This document shows, in pieces, positions 56,256-64,000 of a stretch of DNA of 64,000 nt (position 1 is its first letter; every line of letters begins with the position of its first letter). The notes below the pieces were generated by a model. The model was not told where the DNA came from. It saw only the letters and a program-made list of their open reading frames with translations, and made no database searches. The position numbers and the translations under genes are program-made. The DNA is from Caballeronia terrestris (GTDB taxonomy: Bacteria; Pseudomonadota; Gammaproteobacteria; Burkholderiales; Burkholderiaceae): NCBI RefSeq assembly GCF_001544515.1, contig NZ_FCOL02000025.1:22296-86295 (forward strand), in the 5' to 3' direction.

Positions 56256-56508
56256 GCCTTATTACCCCGTGAATGCGTTCGTATGATTTAAGCGAGGATT
56301 TACCGTTTTCAATTACCGACCATCCGGTCGGTGAATGGCGAGTGTAGCGGAGGCGACCCGCGTGGTGCAAGCGTTTTGAAGGGAGTTGTGCGGCTTTTAA
56401 CCGCTACGAAAATCGCCGGAAAATCCGGTGAAAATGATAAGGGAAAACGAGTATGAGACAGCCGCGATTTCTGCCGACAATATAAATACGGAAATGCGAA
56501 AAACAAAT
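56256..56508. other. Intergenic region upstream of binding protein 2
   Basis: About 250 bases between the tandem binding-protein gene and the sRNA terminator. It has AT-rich patches (near 56440-56510) and presumably holds the promoter of the 55.1-56.3 kb gene. No other feature is seen. Confidence 0.4.
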
Positions 56509-56610
56509 AAAAAAGCGCTGTTGGAATCATCCAACAGCGCTTTCGGTCGGGCACTTAGTGCCTCGTTGTCTCCTCGTTCTCCACCTCAAAAATTCGGTGC
56601 AACAGAACTA
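56508..56610 (-). ncRNA. Candidate small RNA between the two liv clusters
   Basis: A transcript of about 100 bases is predicted on the minus strand from near 56610. It has a promoter at 56617-56645 and a strong terminator at 56514-56541. Its own sequence contains a GGAGAACGAGGAGACAACG purine-rich stretch, which could pair with ribosome sites, and a GGCAC-TAA-GTGCC hairpin. No coding frame with a ribosome site exists. The family is unknown to me. The idea rests on promoter and terminator alone. Confidence 0.5.
56509..56541 (-). terminator. Terminator of the candidate sRNA
   Basis: AGCGCTGTTGGA, a four-base loop and the perfect complement, followed by six T on the minus strand. It is more than 200 bases after the livM stop, so it probably serves the short RNA rather than the transporter operon alone. 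Confidence 0.88.
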
Positions 56611-56616
56611 GGACGC

Positions 56617-56662
56617 ATATTAAATTGTGAAACGACTCGTCACAACCTAGCATTTACCCTAG
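56617..56662 (-). promoter_or_regulatory. sRNA promoter with CCTAG box (copy 2)
   Basis: On the minus strand TTGTGA (56640-56645), a 17-base spacer, and TAATAT (56617-56622). Directly upstream and abutting the -35 is the box CCTAGCATTTACCCTAG as read on the plus strand (56646-56662), nearly the same as at 27617. The placement suits an activator such as a response regulator. Confidence 0.5.
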
Positions 56663-56750
56663 TGGTGCATAAACCGCACCTTAAATGGGCAGCATTTTAA
56701 CGTTAATCAACTAAACGCCTGCCCATTCGCCCAAACGTCCAAGCGTCGTA

Positions 56751-57722
56751 TTAACCCTGCAATGGCCGCACGCGCGCAATGATCTCTCCGACGATGCCGC
56801 GCCGAAATGCCAGCACGCACGCGATGAAAATCAGCCCCGTTACGATCGTCACCGATTCGCCGAGCGAGTTGAACCAGTCGACGCCCGTTATCCGCGCGAT
56901 GCCAGTGCCGATATCGCCGAGCCGGTTCTCCAGCGCGATGATGATTGCCGCGCCGAGCAACGGCCCGAACATCGTGCTCATGCCGCCGACGAGCGTCATC
57001 AGCACGACGAGACCGGACATCGTCCAGTAGGCGTCGCCGAGCGTTTCGAAGCCGAGCACGACCACCTTCAACGATCCCGCCAACCCCGCGAGCCCCGCCG
57101 ACAGCACGAACGCCAGCAGCTTGAAGCGCGCCGTGTCGTAGCCGAGCGAGATCGCGCGCGGCTCGTTCTCCTTGATCGCGATCAGCACCTGCCCGAACGG
57201 CGAATGCACGATCCGTACGATCAACGCGAACGCCAGCGCCATTACGACGAGCACGACGTAGTAGAGCGTCAGGTCAGAGCCGAGATCGACGATACCGAAC
57301 AACTTGCCGCGCGGCACGCCTTGCAGGCCGTCTTCGCCATGCGTGAAAGGCGCCTGCAGGAAGATGAAGTAGACCATCTGCGCGAGCGCAAGCGTGATCA
57401 TCGCGAAGTAGATGCCCTGGCGGCGGATCGCGAAAAGGCCGACCACGAGCCCGAGCGCGGTCGCCACCGCCGTGCCCGCGAGCACACCGACTTCCGGCGT
57501 GAAGCCGAGCGTCTGGATCACGTAGCCCGTCGTGTAGCCGGCGCTCGCAAGGAACATCGCGTGGCCGAACGACAGCAGGCCCGTATAGCCGATCAGCAGG
57601 TTGAACGCTGCCGCGAAGAGCGCAAAGCACAGCACCTTCATCATGAACACCGGATACACGCCGGCGAACGGCGCCGCGATCAGGCCGATCAGCAATAGCA
57701 CGTAAAGCGCTTTTCTTTGCAT
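56751..57722 (-). CDS. livM: Branched-chain amino acid-type ABC transporter permease (LivM), second cluster
   Basis: A 323-residue permease with eight or so helices. MQRKALYVLLLIGLIAAPFAG at the start, then CFALFAAAFNLLIGYTGLLSFGHAMFLASAGYT, the LivM hallmark, and IAIKENEPRAISLGYDTARFK in the EAA-like loop. The ATG (57720-57722) overlaps the livH stop by one base (TAATG), so translation is coupled. It ends the livG-livF-livK-livH-livM unit. Confidence 0.93.
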   Translation of the reverse strand: MQRKALYVLLLIGLIAAPFAGVYPVFMMKVLCFALFAAAFNLLIGYTGLLSFGHAMFLASAGYTTGYVIQTLGFTPEVGVLAGTAVATALGLVVGLFAIRRQGIYFAMITLALAQMVYFIFLQAPFTHGEDGLQGVPRGKLFGIVDLGSDLTLYYVVLVVMALAFALIVRIVHSPFGQVLIAIKENEPRAISLGYDTARFKLLAFVLSAGLAGLAGSLKVVVLGFETLGDAYWTMSGLVVLMTLVGGMSTMFGPLLGAAIIIALENRLGDIGTGIARITGVDWFNSLGESVTIVTGLIFIACVLAFRRGIVGEIIARVRPLQG

Positions 57723-58606
57723 TATTTTTCCTTGCCGAAGAGTCCCGCCGGGCGCACCAGCAAGACGAGCGCCATGATCACGAACACGACCGTCGCGGAC
57801 GCTTCCGGATAAAACACGCGCGTGAGCCCTTCGATGACCCCAAGCAGGAGGCCCGTGAGGATCGAGCCCATGATCGATCCCATTCCGCCGATCACGACGA
57901 CTGCGAACACGGTGATGATCATCGACTGCCCCATGAGCGGCGACACCTGGATCACCGGCGCCGCGAGCACGCCCGCAAACGCGGCGAGCGCGACGCCGAA
58001 GCCGTAAGTGAGCGTGACCATCAGCGGCACGTTGATGCCGAACGCCTCGACGAGCTTCGGATTCTCCGTGCCCGCGCGCAGATAGGCGCCGAGGCGCGTC
58101 TTTTCGATCACGAACCACGTCGCGAAGCACACGATCAGCGAGGCGACGACGACCCACGCGCGGTAATTCGGCAGGAACATGAAGCCGATGTTGGTCGCGC
58201 CGGAGAGCATCGCGGGGACATCGTAGGGCTGGCCGGACGATCCGTAGATCGAGCGGAACACGCCTTCGAGCACGAGCGTGATGCCGAAGGTCAGCAAGAG
58301 GCCGTAGAGGTGATCGAGCTTGTAGAGCCAGCGCAGCATCGTGCGTTCGATCACGACGCCGAACACGCCGACGATCAGCGGCGCGAGCAGAAGCATCGCC
58401 CAGTAGGGGATATTGAAGTACGAAAAGCCCATCCACGCGAGCATCGCGCCCAGCATGAACAACGCGCCGTGCGCGAAGTTGATCACGTTGAGCAAGCCGA
58501 AGATCACGGCGAGCCCGAGACTCAGGATCGCGTAGAACGAGCCGTTGACGAGCCCGAGCAGCAACTGGCTCATCATCGCGGCGAGCGGAATGCCGAAAAT
58601 TTCCAT
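57722..58606 (-). CDS. livH: Branched-chain amino acid-type ABC transporter permease (LivH), second cluster
   Basis: A 294-residue permease, normal LivH length, with QLLLGLVNGSFYAILSLGLAVIFGLLNVINFAHGALFMLGAML at the start and GMGSIMGSILTGLLLGVIEGLTRV near the end. Eight helices. It follows the livK-type gene after a 190-base gap holding a hairpin repeat, and overlaps livM. Compared with the first cluster's LivH it lacks the extra internal segment. Confidence 0.93.
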   Translation of the reverse strand: MEIFGIPLAAMMSQLLLGLVNGSFYAILSLGLAVIFGLLNVINFAHGALFMLGAMLAWMGFSYFNIPYWAMLLLAPLIVGVFGVVIERTMLRWLYKLDHLYGLLLTFGITLVLEGVFRSIYGSSGQPYDVPAMLSGATNIGFMFLPNYRAWVVVASLIVCFATWFVIEKTRLGAYLRAGTENPKLVEAFGINVPLMVTLTYGFGVALAAFAGVLAAPVIQVSPLMGQSMIITVFAVVVIGGMGSIMGSILTGLLLGVIEGLTRVFYPEASATVVFVIMALVLLVRPAGLFGKEK

Positions 58607-58700
58607 CGATTCTGCCGTCAGTGTGGTGTTGGCGCAGAAACGGCGGCACGCCGCTCTCGAGCCGCCTGCCGCCTCACCTGCCGTCGTGCTACTTAACTCT

Positions 58701-58782
58701 GTCGATCAGAGTTCGCGCTGTCGATCAGAGTTAGCGCTTTAGCGCCTACTCTGATCCCACGCGCCTACTCTGATTCCATGCA
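58701..58782. repeat. Nested hairpin repeat, copy A (double)
   Basis: Two left arms in a row (GTCGATCAGAGTTCGCGCT and GTCGATCAGAGTTAGCGCT) are followed by two right arms (AGCGCCTACTCTGATCCCA and GCGCCTACTCTGATTCCATG). The unit folds as ATCAGAGTTAGCGCT / AGCGCCTACTCTGAT. It lies between livK and livH. Related units are at 63708 and 63758. Confidence 0.8.
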
Positions 58783-58793
58783 GCGCACGCCAC

Positions 58794-60014
58794 TTACTTC
58801 CACAGCTTGCAGCGCGACTCCGCCTTCGTGCCGAACGCCTGGTCGCCCGGAATGGTCGCGGTGATCTTGTAGTAGTCCCACGGCTCTTTCGATTCCGACG
58901 GCTTCTTCACTTCCATTAGGTACATGTCGTGGATCATGCTGCCGTCTTCGCGGATATAGCCCTTCGCGTAGAAGTCGTTGATCTTCGCCTTGCGAAGCTG
59001 TTCCATGACCTTGTCGCTATCGGTCGAGTTGGCTGCCTGCACCGCCTTCAGGTAGGTCGTCACGGCCGAGTAGTCGGCGGCCTGCAGGCTCGACGGCATC
59101 TTCTTCATCTTGCCGAAGTAGCGCTGCGCCCACTTGCGGGTGGTGTCGTCCTTGTTCCAGTACCAGCTATCCGTCGCGACGAGGCCCTGCGTCGTTTCGA
59201 GCCCGAGGCTGTGGATATCGTTGATGAAGATGAGGAGCGCCGCGATCTTCATCGTCTTGCTGACGCCGAATTCCTTCGCCGCCTTGATCGAGTTGATCGT
59301 GTCGCCGCCCGCGTTCGCGAGGCCGAGCACCTGCGCCTTCGATCCCTGCGCCTGCAACAGGAACGACGAAAAGTCCGACGCCGACAACGGATGCCGCACT
59401 TGACCGAGCACCTGCCCGCCGTTCGCCTTCACGACGTCCGACGTGTTTTTCTCCAGCGCCTTGCCGAACGCGTAGTCGGCGGTGAGGAAGTACCACGACT
59501 TGCCGCCCTGCTTCGTCACGGCCGAACCCGTGCCCTTCGCGAGCGCCATCGTGTCGTACGCGTAGTGGACCGTGTACGGCGAGCACTGCTCGTTCGTCAG
59601 GTTGTCCGCGCCCGCGCCGATGTTGATGTACGGCGTCTTCTTCTCGGCCGCGACTTGCGCCGTCGAAAGCGCCGTCGCCGAATTCGTTCCGCCGATGATC
59701 ACGTTCACGCCGTCGCGGTCGATCCATTCACGCGCGCGCGATGCCGCGATGTCCGCCTTGTTCTGGTGGTCCGCGTAGACGAGTTCGATGGGCTTGCCGT
59801 TCACCTTGCCACCGAAGTCGGCAATCGCCATGCGGATCGCTTCGAGGCCGCCGGGGCCGTCGATGTCGGCATAAAGGCCCGACAAGTCGGTGACGTAACC
59901 GATCTTTACTGTGTTGCCGTCGGCGGCGTGGACGCTGCCGGAGCTCAACGCGACGCCCGCCGCCGCAGCCGCAAAGCAAAAGGACGAGAGGCGCGCGAGG
60001 GTCTTCTTTTTCAT
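58794..60014 (-). CDS. Branched-chain amino acid-type ABC transporter binding protein, second cluster
   Basis: A 406-residue periplasmic binding protein with a signal peptide (MKKKTLARLSSFCFAAAAAG, cleaved near VHAAD at 31). It begins VKIGYVTDLSGLYADIDGPGGLEA and has IIGGTNSATALSTAQVAAEKKTPYINIGAGA, a pattern I link to binding proteins for aromatic acids, amides or short-chain acids rather than leucine. The ligand is unproven. It is only weakly like the two paralogues at 53.7-56.3 kb. GGAGACTGGA stands before the ATG. Located between livF and livH. Confidence 0.9.
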   Translation of the reverse strand: MKKKTLARLSSFCFAAAAAGVALSSGSVHAADGNTVKIGYVTDLSGLYADIDGPGGLEAIRMAIADFGGKVNGKPIELVYADHQNKADIAASRAREWIDRDGVNVIIGGTNSATALSTAQVAAEKKTPYINIGAGADNLTNEQCSPYTVHYAYDTMALAKGTGSAVTKQGGKSWYFLTADYAFGKALEKNTSDVVKANGGQVLGQVRHPLSASDFSSFLLQAQGSKAQVLGLANAGGDTINSIKAAKEFGVSKTMKIAALLIFINDIHSLGLETTQGLVATDSWYWNKDDTTRKWAQRYFGKMKKMPSSLQAADYSAVTTYLKAVQAANSTDSDKVMEQLRKAKINDFYAKGYIREDGSMIHDMYLMEVKKPSESKEPWDYYKITATIPGDQAFGTKAESRCKLWK

Positions 60015-60103
60015 TCCAGTCTCCAAGGGTTTATGGTTGTTGCTTGCGTGCTGCCGCGCGTGGTCAGGCCCGCGCTTGCCGCGTTGCGACGAACGTTGAA
60101 CGA

Positions 60104-60865
60104 TCACACCCCGAGCAGTTCGTGCAGCACCGGCATCTTCGCTTCGAGTTCCCCTGCGTTGAAGTGCTCGACGATATTCCCGTGCTCCATCACATAGAAG
60201 CGATCGGCGAGCGGCGCCGCAAAGCGAAAGTTCTGTTCCACCATCACGATCGTGTAGCCGCGCGACTTGAGCATCAGGATCATGCGCGCGAGTGTCTGCA
60301 CGATGACGGGCGCGAGCCCTTCCGAGATCTCGTCGAGCAGCAGCAGGTTCGCGCCGGTACGCAGGATGCGCGCGACCGCGAGCATCTGCTGTTCACCGCC
60401 CGAGAGACGCGTGCCCTGGCTGTTGCGGCGCTCCTTCAGGTTCGGGAACATCGAATAGATTTCATCGAGGGCCATCGCCTCTTTCGCGCTGCCGACGAGC
60501 GGCGGCAACATGAGGTTTTCCTCGCACGAGAGGCTCGAAAAGATGCCGCGCTCTTCCGGGCAATAGCCGATGCCGCAATGCGCGATCTTGTGCGTAGACA
60601 TGCCGATGGTTTCGCGGCCGCCGACGCGGATCGATCCGGTGCGGCGTCCGGTGAGGCCCATGATCGCGCGCAGCGTCGTGGTGCGCCCGGCGCCGTTGCG
60701 CCCGAGCAGCGTGACGACTTCGCCGCGATTCACCTTCAGGTCGACGCCGTGAAGAATGTGCGATTCGCCGTACCACGCCTTCAATCCGCTGAGTTCGAGC
60801 GCGGCTGCGTTGCCCGAGGCGCCCGATGTATCGAGCGGACGTCGTTCCTCTACCGTCGTGCTCAT
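60104..60865 (-). CDS. livF: Branched-chain amino acid-type ABC transporter ATP-binding protein (LivF), second cluster
   Basis: A 253-residue ABC ATPase. Walker A is GRNGAGRTTTLRAIMG, with Arg in place of the usual Lys (GxxGxGK[ST] expected), an oddity seen in some LivF relatives. Signature LSGGEQQMLAVARIL, Walker B LLLLDEISEGLAPV (Ile for Pro after DE), and switch His replaced by Gln in VMVEQNF are present. The start overlaps the livG stop by four bases (ATGA). Confidence 0.92.
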   Translation of the reverse strand: MSTTVEERRPLDTSGASGNAAALELSGLKAWYGESHILHGVDLKVNRGEVVTLLGRNGAGRTTTLRAIMGLTGRRTGSIRVGGRETIGMSTHKIAHCGIGYCPEERGIFSSLSCEENLMLPPLVGSAKEAMALDEIYSMFPNLKERRNSQGTRLSGGEQQMLAVARILRTGANLLLLDEISEGLAPVIVQTLARMILMLKSRGYTIVMVEQNFRFAAPLADRFYVMEHGNIVEHFNAGELEAKMPVLHELLGV

Positions 60866-61641
60866 GCGTGCGCTCCCGCCAGCGCGGCATCGGCGCTGCC
60901 CATGTAGGCTTCCATCACGAGCGGATTCTTCGACACTTCCGCATAGCTGCCTTCGGCCAGCACCTCGCCACGCTGAAGCACGGTGATGGTGTCGGAGATG
61001 CCCGCGATCACGTTCATGTTGTGCTCGACCATCAGAATCGTGCGGCCCACTGATACCTTTTTGATCAACGCGGTCACGCGATCGACGTCTTCGTGCCCCA
61101 TGCCTTGCGTCGGTTCGTCGAGCAGCATCAGTTCGGGTTCCATCGAGAGCGTCGTGGCGATTTCGAGCGCGCGCTTGCGTCCGTACGAAAGCTCGACGGT
61201 TTTCGTGTCCGCGAAATCGGTGAGACCGACTTGCGTGAGCAGGTCCATCGCGCGGTCGTTGAGCGTATCGAGCGAGCGCTCGCTACGCCAGAAATGAAAC
61301 GACGTGCCGAGCTGCCGCTGCAAGCCGATGCGCACGTTCTGCAAAACCGTCAGATGCGGAAACACAGCGGAGATCTGGAACGAGCGGATCACGCCGCGCC
61401 GCGCGATATGCGCGGGACGTTCGCGCGTGATGTCGACGCCGTTGAAGACGATCTGTCCCGCGGTGGGTTCGAGGAATTTGGTGAGCAGGTTAAAGCAGGT
61501 GGTCTTGCCTGCGCCGTTCGGTCCGATCAGCGCGTGGATCGAGCCACGGCGCACGCGCAGGTTCACGCCATTCACGGCGGTGAAGCCTTTGAATTCTTTT
61601 GTGAGGCCACGCGTTTCAAGAATCGTGTCGCCGAGAATCAT
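60862..61641 (-). CDS. livG: Branched-chain amino acid-type ABC transporter ATP-binding protein (LivG), second cluster
   Basis: A 259-residue ABC ATPase with Walker A GPNGAGKTTCFNLLTK, signature LSYGRKRALEIATTL, Walker B LMLLDEPTQGMGHED and switch His in LMVEHNMN, fitting LivG. The first gene of its operon. The second in-frame ATG (61641) has GGAAGGGG before it; an ATG four codons upstream is possible. Confidence 0.93.
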   Translation of the reverse strand: MILGDTILETRGLTKEFKGFTAVNGVNLRVRRGSIHALIGPNGAGKTTCFNLLTKFLEPTAGQIVFNGVDITRERPAHIARRGVIRSFQISAVFPHLTVLQNVRIGLQRQLGTSFHFWRSERSLDTLNDRAMDLLTQVGLTDFADTKTVELSYGRKRALEIATTLSMEPELMLLDEPTQGMGHEDVDRVTALIKKVSVGRTILMVEHNMNVIAGISDTITVLQRGEVLAEGSYAEVSKNPLVMEAYMGSADAALAGAHA

Positions 61642-61653
61642 GTCCCCTTCCAT

Positions 61654-62017
61654 GCGAAATGAGCCGCTGGGCGATGCCGCTGCCCACGCGATATTTTTGG
61701 TTGCTTCGCGCGCGGCAAGACGTGCGTTATTTCAGGTTCTCGGGTGCGTTTCGCCGCGGATTGCGTGCTGCACAAAACCCGGCACGCGATAAACCGATTA
61801 CTCAAAGGCCAGACGCCATTGTCGCGCCAATGATGCAGCGCAATCATCGGGATTTGCACTTAGTGGTTACAGGCTGCGCGCGCACGGTTTCGAGGCATCG
61901 GCGCTTGCGCTTGCCAGCCTTGCCACACGGAGCGCAGATGTACGAACGGCCCCATAAGGGCCGCATTGGAAGGCGCGAAGATTGCTGGCGCAGCTGGTCA
62001 CCAAGCTGTCACGGATG
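61654..62017. other. Intergenic region upstream of livG
   Basis: About 360 bases between the second liv operon and the GMC oxidoreductase stop. It should contain the liv promoter. A small CGGCCC / GGGCCG hairpin at 61947-61963 may weakly terminate the GMC gene. Nothing else is recognised. Confidence 0.45.
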
Positions 62018-63694
62018 TCATGCGAGCGCTGTCGCGATCGCTTCCTGCACTTCGACATTCCGACGGTCCGCGCGAATCATTTCGCTGGCCCGTTCCGCGA
62101 TCATCAGCGTCGGCGAATTCGTGTTGCCCGACGTGATAGTCGGCATGATCGATGCATCGACGATACGCAGCCCGCGCAGGCCAATCACGCGCAATCGGCT
62201 ATCGACGACGGCGCCTGGATCGTTGTCCGTTCCCATGCGGCAGGTGCCGACCGGGTGGAAGATCGTCGTGCCGATGTTGCCCGCCGCCTGTGCGAGTTCC
62301 TCGTCGGTCTGGAACGCGACGCCCGGCAGGATCTCCTGTGGTGCGTAACGCGCAAGCGCCGGCGCGGCGGCGATGCGGCGCGTGAGCCGCAGCGCGTTGG
62401 CTGCGACTTCGCGGTCGCGCTCCGTCGACAGATAGTTCGGCGCGATCAGCGGCGCCGCGTGCGCATCGGGCGACGCGATATGCACGCTGCCGCGCGAGGT
62501 CGGACGCAGCGTGCACACCGATGCCGTGAACGCATTGAACGCATGCAGCGGCTCGCCGAAGCGATCGAGCGACAGCGGCTGCACGTGGTATTCGAGATCG
62601 GGCCGCGTGATCGATGCATCGTTCGGGTTCGACTTCGCGAACGCGCCGAGTTGCGACGGCGCCATCGACATCGGCCCGCCGCGCGTCAGCGCATATTGCA
62701 GCCCGATGAAAAGCTTGCCCCACCAGTGCGCGGACAGCGTGTTGAGCGTGCGCACGCCGTTCACCTTATACGCCATGCGCAATTGCAGATGGTCCTGCAG
62801 GTTCTCGCCGACGCCGCGCAAGTCGCGCACCACGTCGATGCCGAGCCGCTGCAGCCGCGCGCCATTGCCGATGCCCGACAGTTCGAGGATCTGCGGCGAA
62901 TTCACCGCGCCCGCGCTCAGGATCACCTCGCAACGCGCCTTCGCGATGTAGTCGACGTCGCCGCCCCGATATTCCACGCCGACGCAGCGCTTTCCTTCGA
63001 ACACGAGGCGCTGCGTGTGCGCGCCGGTGATCGTCGTGAGATTGGAGCGCTTCATCGCGGTGCGCAAGAACGCCTTCGATGCGTTCCAGCGGATGCCGCT
63101 TTTCTGGTTGACGTCGAAATAGCCGACGCCAGTGTTGTCGCCGCGATTGAAGTCGTCCGTAGCGGGGATGCCGGTTTGCTGCGCCGCCTGCGAGAACGTC
63201 TCGAGGATCTTCCACTTGAGGCGCTGCTTTTCGACGCGCCATTCGCCGCCCGCGCCGTGGAATTCGCTGGCGCCGCCGTGGTGATCCTCGCTGCGCTTGA
63301 AGACGGGGAGCACCGCGTCCCACGACCAGTTCGGGTCGCCGGTGAGGTGCGCCCACTCGTCGTAGTCTTCGCGCTGGCCACGCATGTAGATCATGCCGTT
63401 GATCGACGAGCAGCCGCCGAGCACGCGGCCGCGTGGATACGACAGCGCGCGGCCGTTCAGGCCCGGTTCGGCTTGCGTCTTGTAGAGCCAGTCGGTGCGG
63501 GGATTGCCGATGCAATACAGATAGCCGACGGGGACGTGGATCCAGTGATAGTCGTCCTTGCCGCCTGCTTCGAGCAGGAGAACGCTCACGTCGGCGTCTT
63601 CGGTGAGGCGGCTGGCGAGCACGCAGCCTGCCGTGCCCGCGCCGACAATGATGTAGTCGAATTCGCCTTCGGGTTTGCGGGCGGTTTGTTTCAT
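62018..63694 (-). CDS. GMC family FAD-dependent alcohol/choline dehydrogenase
   Basis: A 558-residue flavoenzyme. The ADP-binding fold is YIIVGAGTAGCVLASRLTED near the start, followed by the GMC signature GRVLGGCSSINGMIYMRGQ and, at the C-terminus, GTCRMGTDNDPGAVVDSRLRVIGLRGLRIVDASIMPTITSGNTN, with the catalytic His region. It oxidises an alcohol (choline-like, alkanol or polyol); the substrate is not fixed by sequence. It lies downstream of an mmsA-type gene on the same strand with a hairpin-repeat pair in the gap. AGGAG at 63701-63705 precedes the ATG. Confidence 0.92.
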   Translation of the reverse strand: MKQTARKPEGEFDYIIVGAGTAGCVLASRLTEDADVSVLLLEAGGKDDYHWIHVPVGYLYCIGNPRTDWLYKTQAEPGLNGRALSYPRGRVLGGCSSINGMIYMRGQREDYDEWAHLTGDPNWSWDAVLPVFKRSEDHHGGASEFHGAGGEWRVEKQRLKWKILETFSQAAQQTGIPATDDFNRGDNTGVGYFDVNQKSGIRWNASKAFLRTAMKRSNLTTITGAHTQRLVFEGKRCVGVEYRGGDVDYIAKARCEVILSAGAVNSPQILELSGIGNGARLQRLGIDVVRDLRGVGENLQDHLQLRMAYKVNGVRTLNTLSAHWWGKLFIGLQYALTRGGPMSMAPSQLGAFAKSNPNDASITRPDLEYHVQPLSLDRFGEPLHAFNAFTASVCTLRPTSRGSVHIASPDAHAAPLIAPNYLSTERDREVAANALRLTRRIAAAPALARYAPQEILPGVAFQTDEELAQAAGNIGTTIFHPVGTCRMGTDNDPGAVVDSRLRVIGLRGLRIVDASIMPTITSGNTNSPTLMIAERASEMIRADRRNVEVQEAIATALA

Positions 63695-63707
63695 CGTTGT
63701 CTCCTAA

Positions 63708-63751
63708 GTCGACCGGAGTTAGCGCTTTAGCGCTTACGTCGGTCCCATGCA
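63708..63751. repeat. Hairpin repeat, copy B
   Basis: GTCGACCGGAGTTAGCGCTT / TAGCGCTTACGTCGGTCCCA: a hairpin unit related to that at 58701-58782, located between the mmsA-type and GMC genes, ending just before the GMC ribosome site. Confidence 0.75.
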
Positions 63752-63757
63752 GAGCAT

Positions 63758-63801
63758 GTCGACGAGAGTTGGCGATTTTGCGCTTACTCTGGTCCCGTGC
63801 A
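63758..63801. repeat. Hairpin repeat, copy C
   Basis: GTCGACGAGAGTTGGCGATT / TTGCGCTTACTCTGGTCCCG: a diverged tandem neighbour of copy B, with the same arm order and terminal GTGCA in place of ATGCA. Confidence 0.75.
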
Positions 63802-63811
63802 GGGTTCCGTC

Positions 63812-64000
63812 TTATTTTGCCACCGGCATCGTGAATTCCGCGCCCTTCGCGATGCTGTCAGGCCAGCGCTGCATCACGCTCTTGTAGCGTGTGTAGAAAC
63901 GAATGCCTTCTTCTCCGTATGCGTGGTGATCGCCGAACAAGGAACGCTTCCAGCCGCCGAACGAGTGCCAGGCCATCGGAACAGGAATCGGCACGTTGAT
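63812..64000 (-). CDS. mmsA: Methylmalonate-semialdehyde dehydrogenase-type protein, 3' fragment
   Basis: The last 62 residues of a CoA-acylating aldehyde dehydrogenase, beginning INVPIPVPMAWHSFGGWKRS and continuing LFGDHHAYGEEGIRFYTRYKSV to the stop. The NVPIPVPMAWHSFGGWK block is diagnostic of MmsA, which turns methylmalonate semialdehyde into propionyl-CoA in valine and inositol catabolism. The 5' part is outside the window. Confidence 0.88.
   Translation of the reverse strand: MNVPIPVPMAWHSFGGWKRSLFGDHHAYGEEGIRFYTRYKSVMQRWPDSIAKGAEFTMPVAK

Noticed and set aside
56751..58649. 632-residue minus-strand frame joining livH and livM
   Set aside because: Its first half is the shadow frame of livH (Arg/Ala-rich). 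The true LivM starts at the ATG at 57722, overlapping the livH stop.

Overview
This window looks like the main chromosome of a GC-rich betaproteobacterium of the Burkholderia sensu lato group (Burkholderia, Paraburkholderia or Caballeronia). The basis is recalled family resemblance and gene order: gcvT-gcvH-gcvP with a tandem glycine riboswitch, flhF-flhG-fliA, priA/hemE, the complete atpIBEFHAGDC operon, and mnmG-rsmG-parA-parB with 16-bp parS sites. No database search was possible, so the genus is an inference. Most genes lie on the minus strand.

Layout. At 1-202 is the 5' end of a fimbrial-adhesin-like gene. From 0.3 to 8 kb lies a glycine/serine block: sdaA, an alginate-lyase-like protein, gcvP, gcvH and gcvT, headed by a recognisable promoter and a tandem glycine riboswitch. 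From 8 to 12.5 kb are a Gfo/Idh/MocA oxidoreductase, a Rep/UvrD helicase and a membrane-anchored di-haem cytochrome c. At 12.8-13.4 kb is tRNA-Arg(CCG), followed by a decayed Abi_2/AbiF-type gene with a probable structured RNA in front of it. From 13.4 to 19.2 kb are a Rieske oxygenase, a membrane diguanylate cyclase and fliA/flhG/flhF. From 19.6 to 23.4 kb are a thiamine-diphosphate enzyme, a small PepSY protein with a cytochrome b561-like protein, and a LivJ-like binding protein. From 23.5 to 32.7 kb are trifunctional putA with a candidate autoregulatory operator, a 55-residue membrane peptide, priA, hemE and a periplasmic cyclohexadienyl dehydratase. From 32.7 to 36 kb are an esterase, a probable 6S RNA and an acyl-CoA synthetase.

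The F1Fo ATP synthase operon (36.2-44.1 kb) has a clear promoter and terminator. It is followed by the chromosome segregation block (44.2-49.8 kb). Matches to the parS consensus lie inside mnmG, in the livF terminator and inside livF, which places the window near the replication origin. A DnaA-box-like palindrome lies between priA and hemE. From 49.9 to 61.7 kb are two complete branched-chain amino-acid-type ABC transporters. One has a permease-ATPase fusion and two tandem binding proteins; the other is livG-livF-livK-livH-livM. Between them is a candidate small RNA with its own promoter, an unusual upstream box and a strong terminator. The right end holds a GMC oxidoreductase and the 3' end of an mmsA-type aldehyde dehydrogenase, separated by a hairpin repeat that recurs 5 kb away.

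The window is mostly core housekeeping DNA. The least explained items are the orphan sRNA candidate with its CCTAG box (also found upstream of the 55-aa peptide), the parS/terminator composite, the Abi remnant with its RNA, and the nested hairpin repeats.
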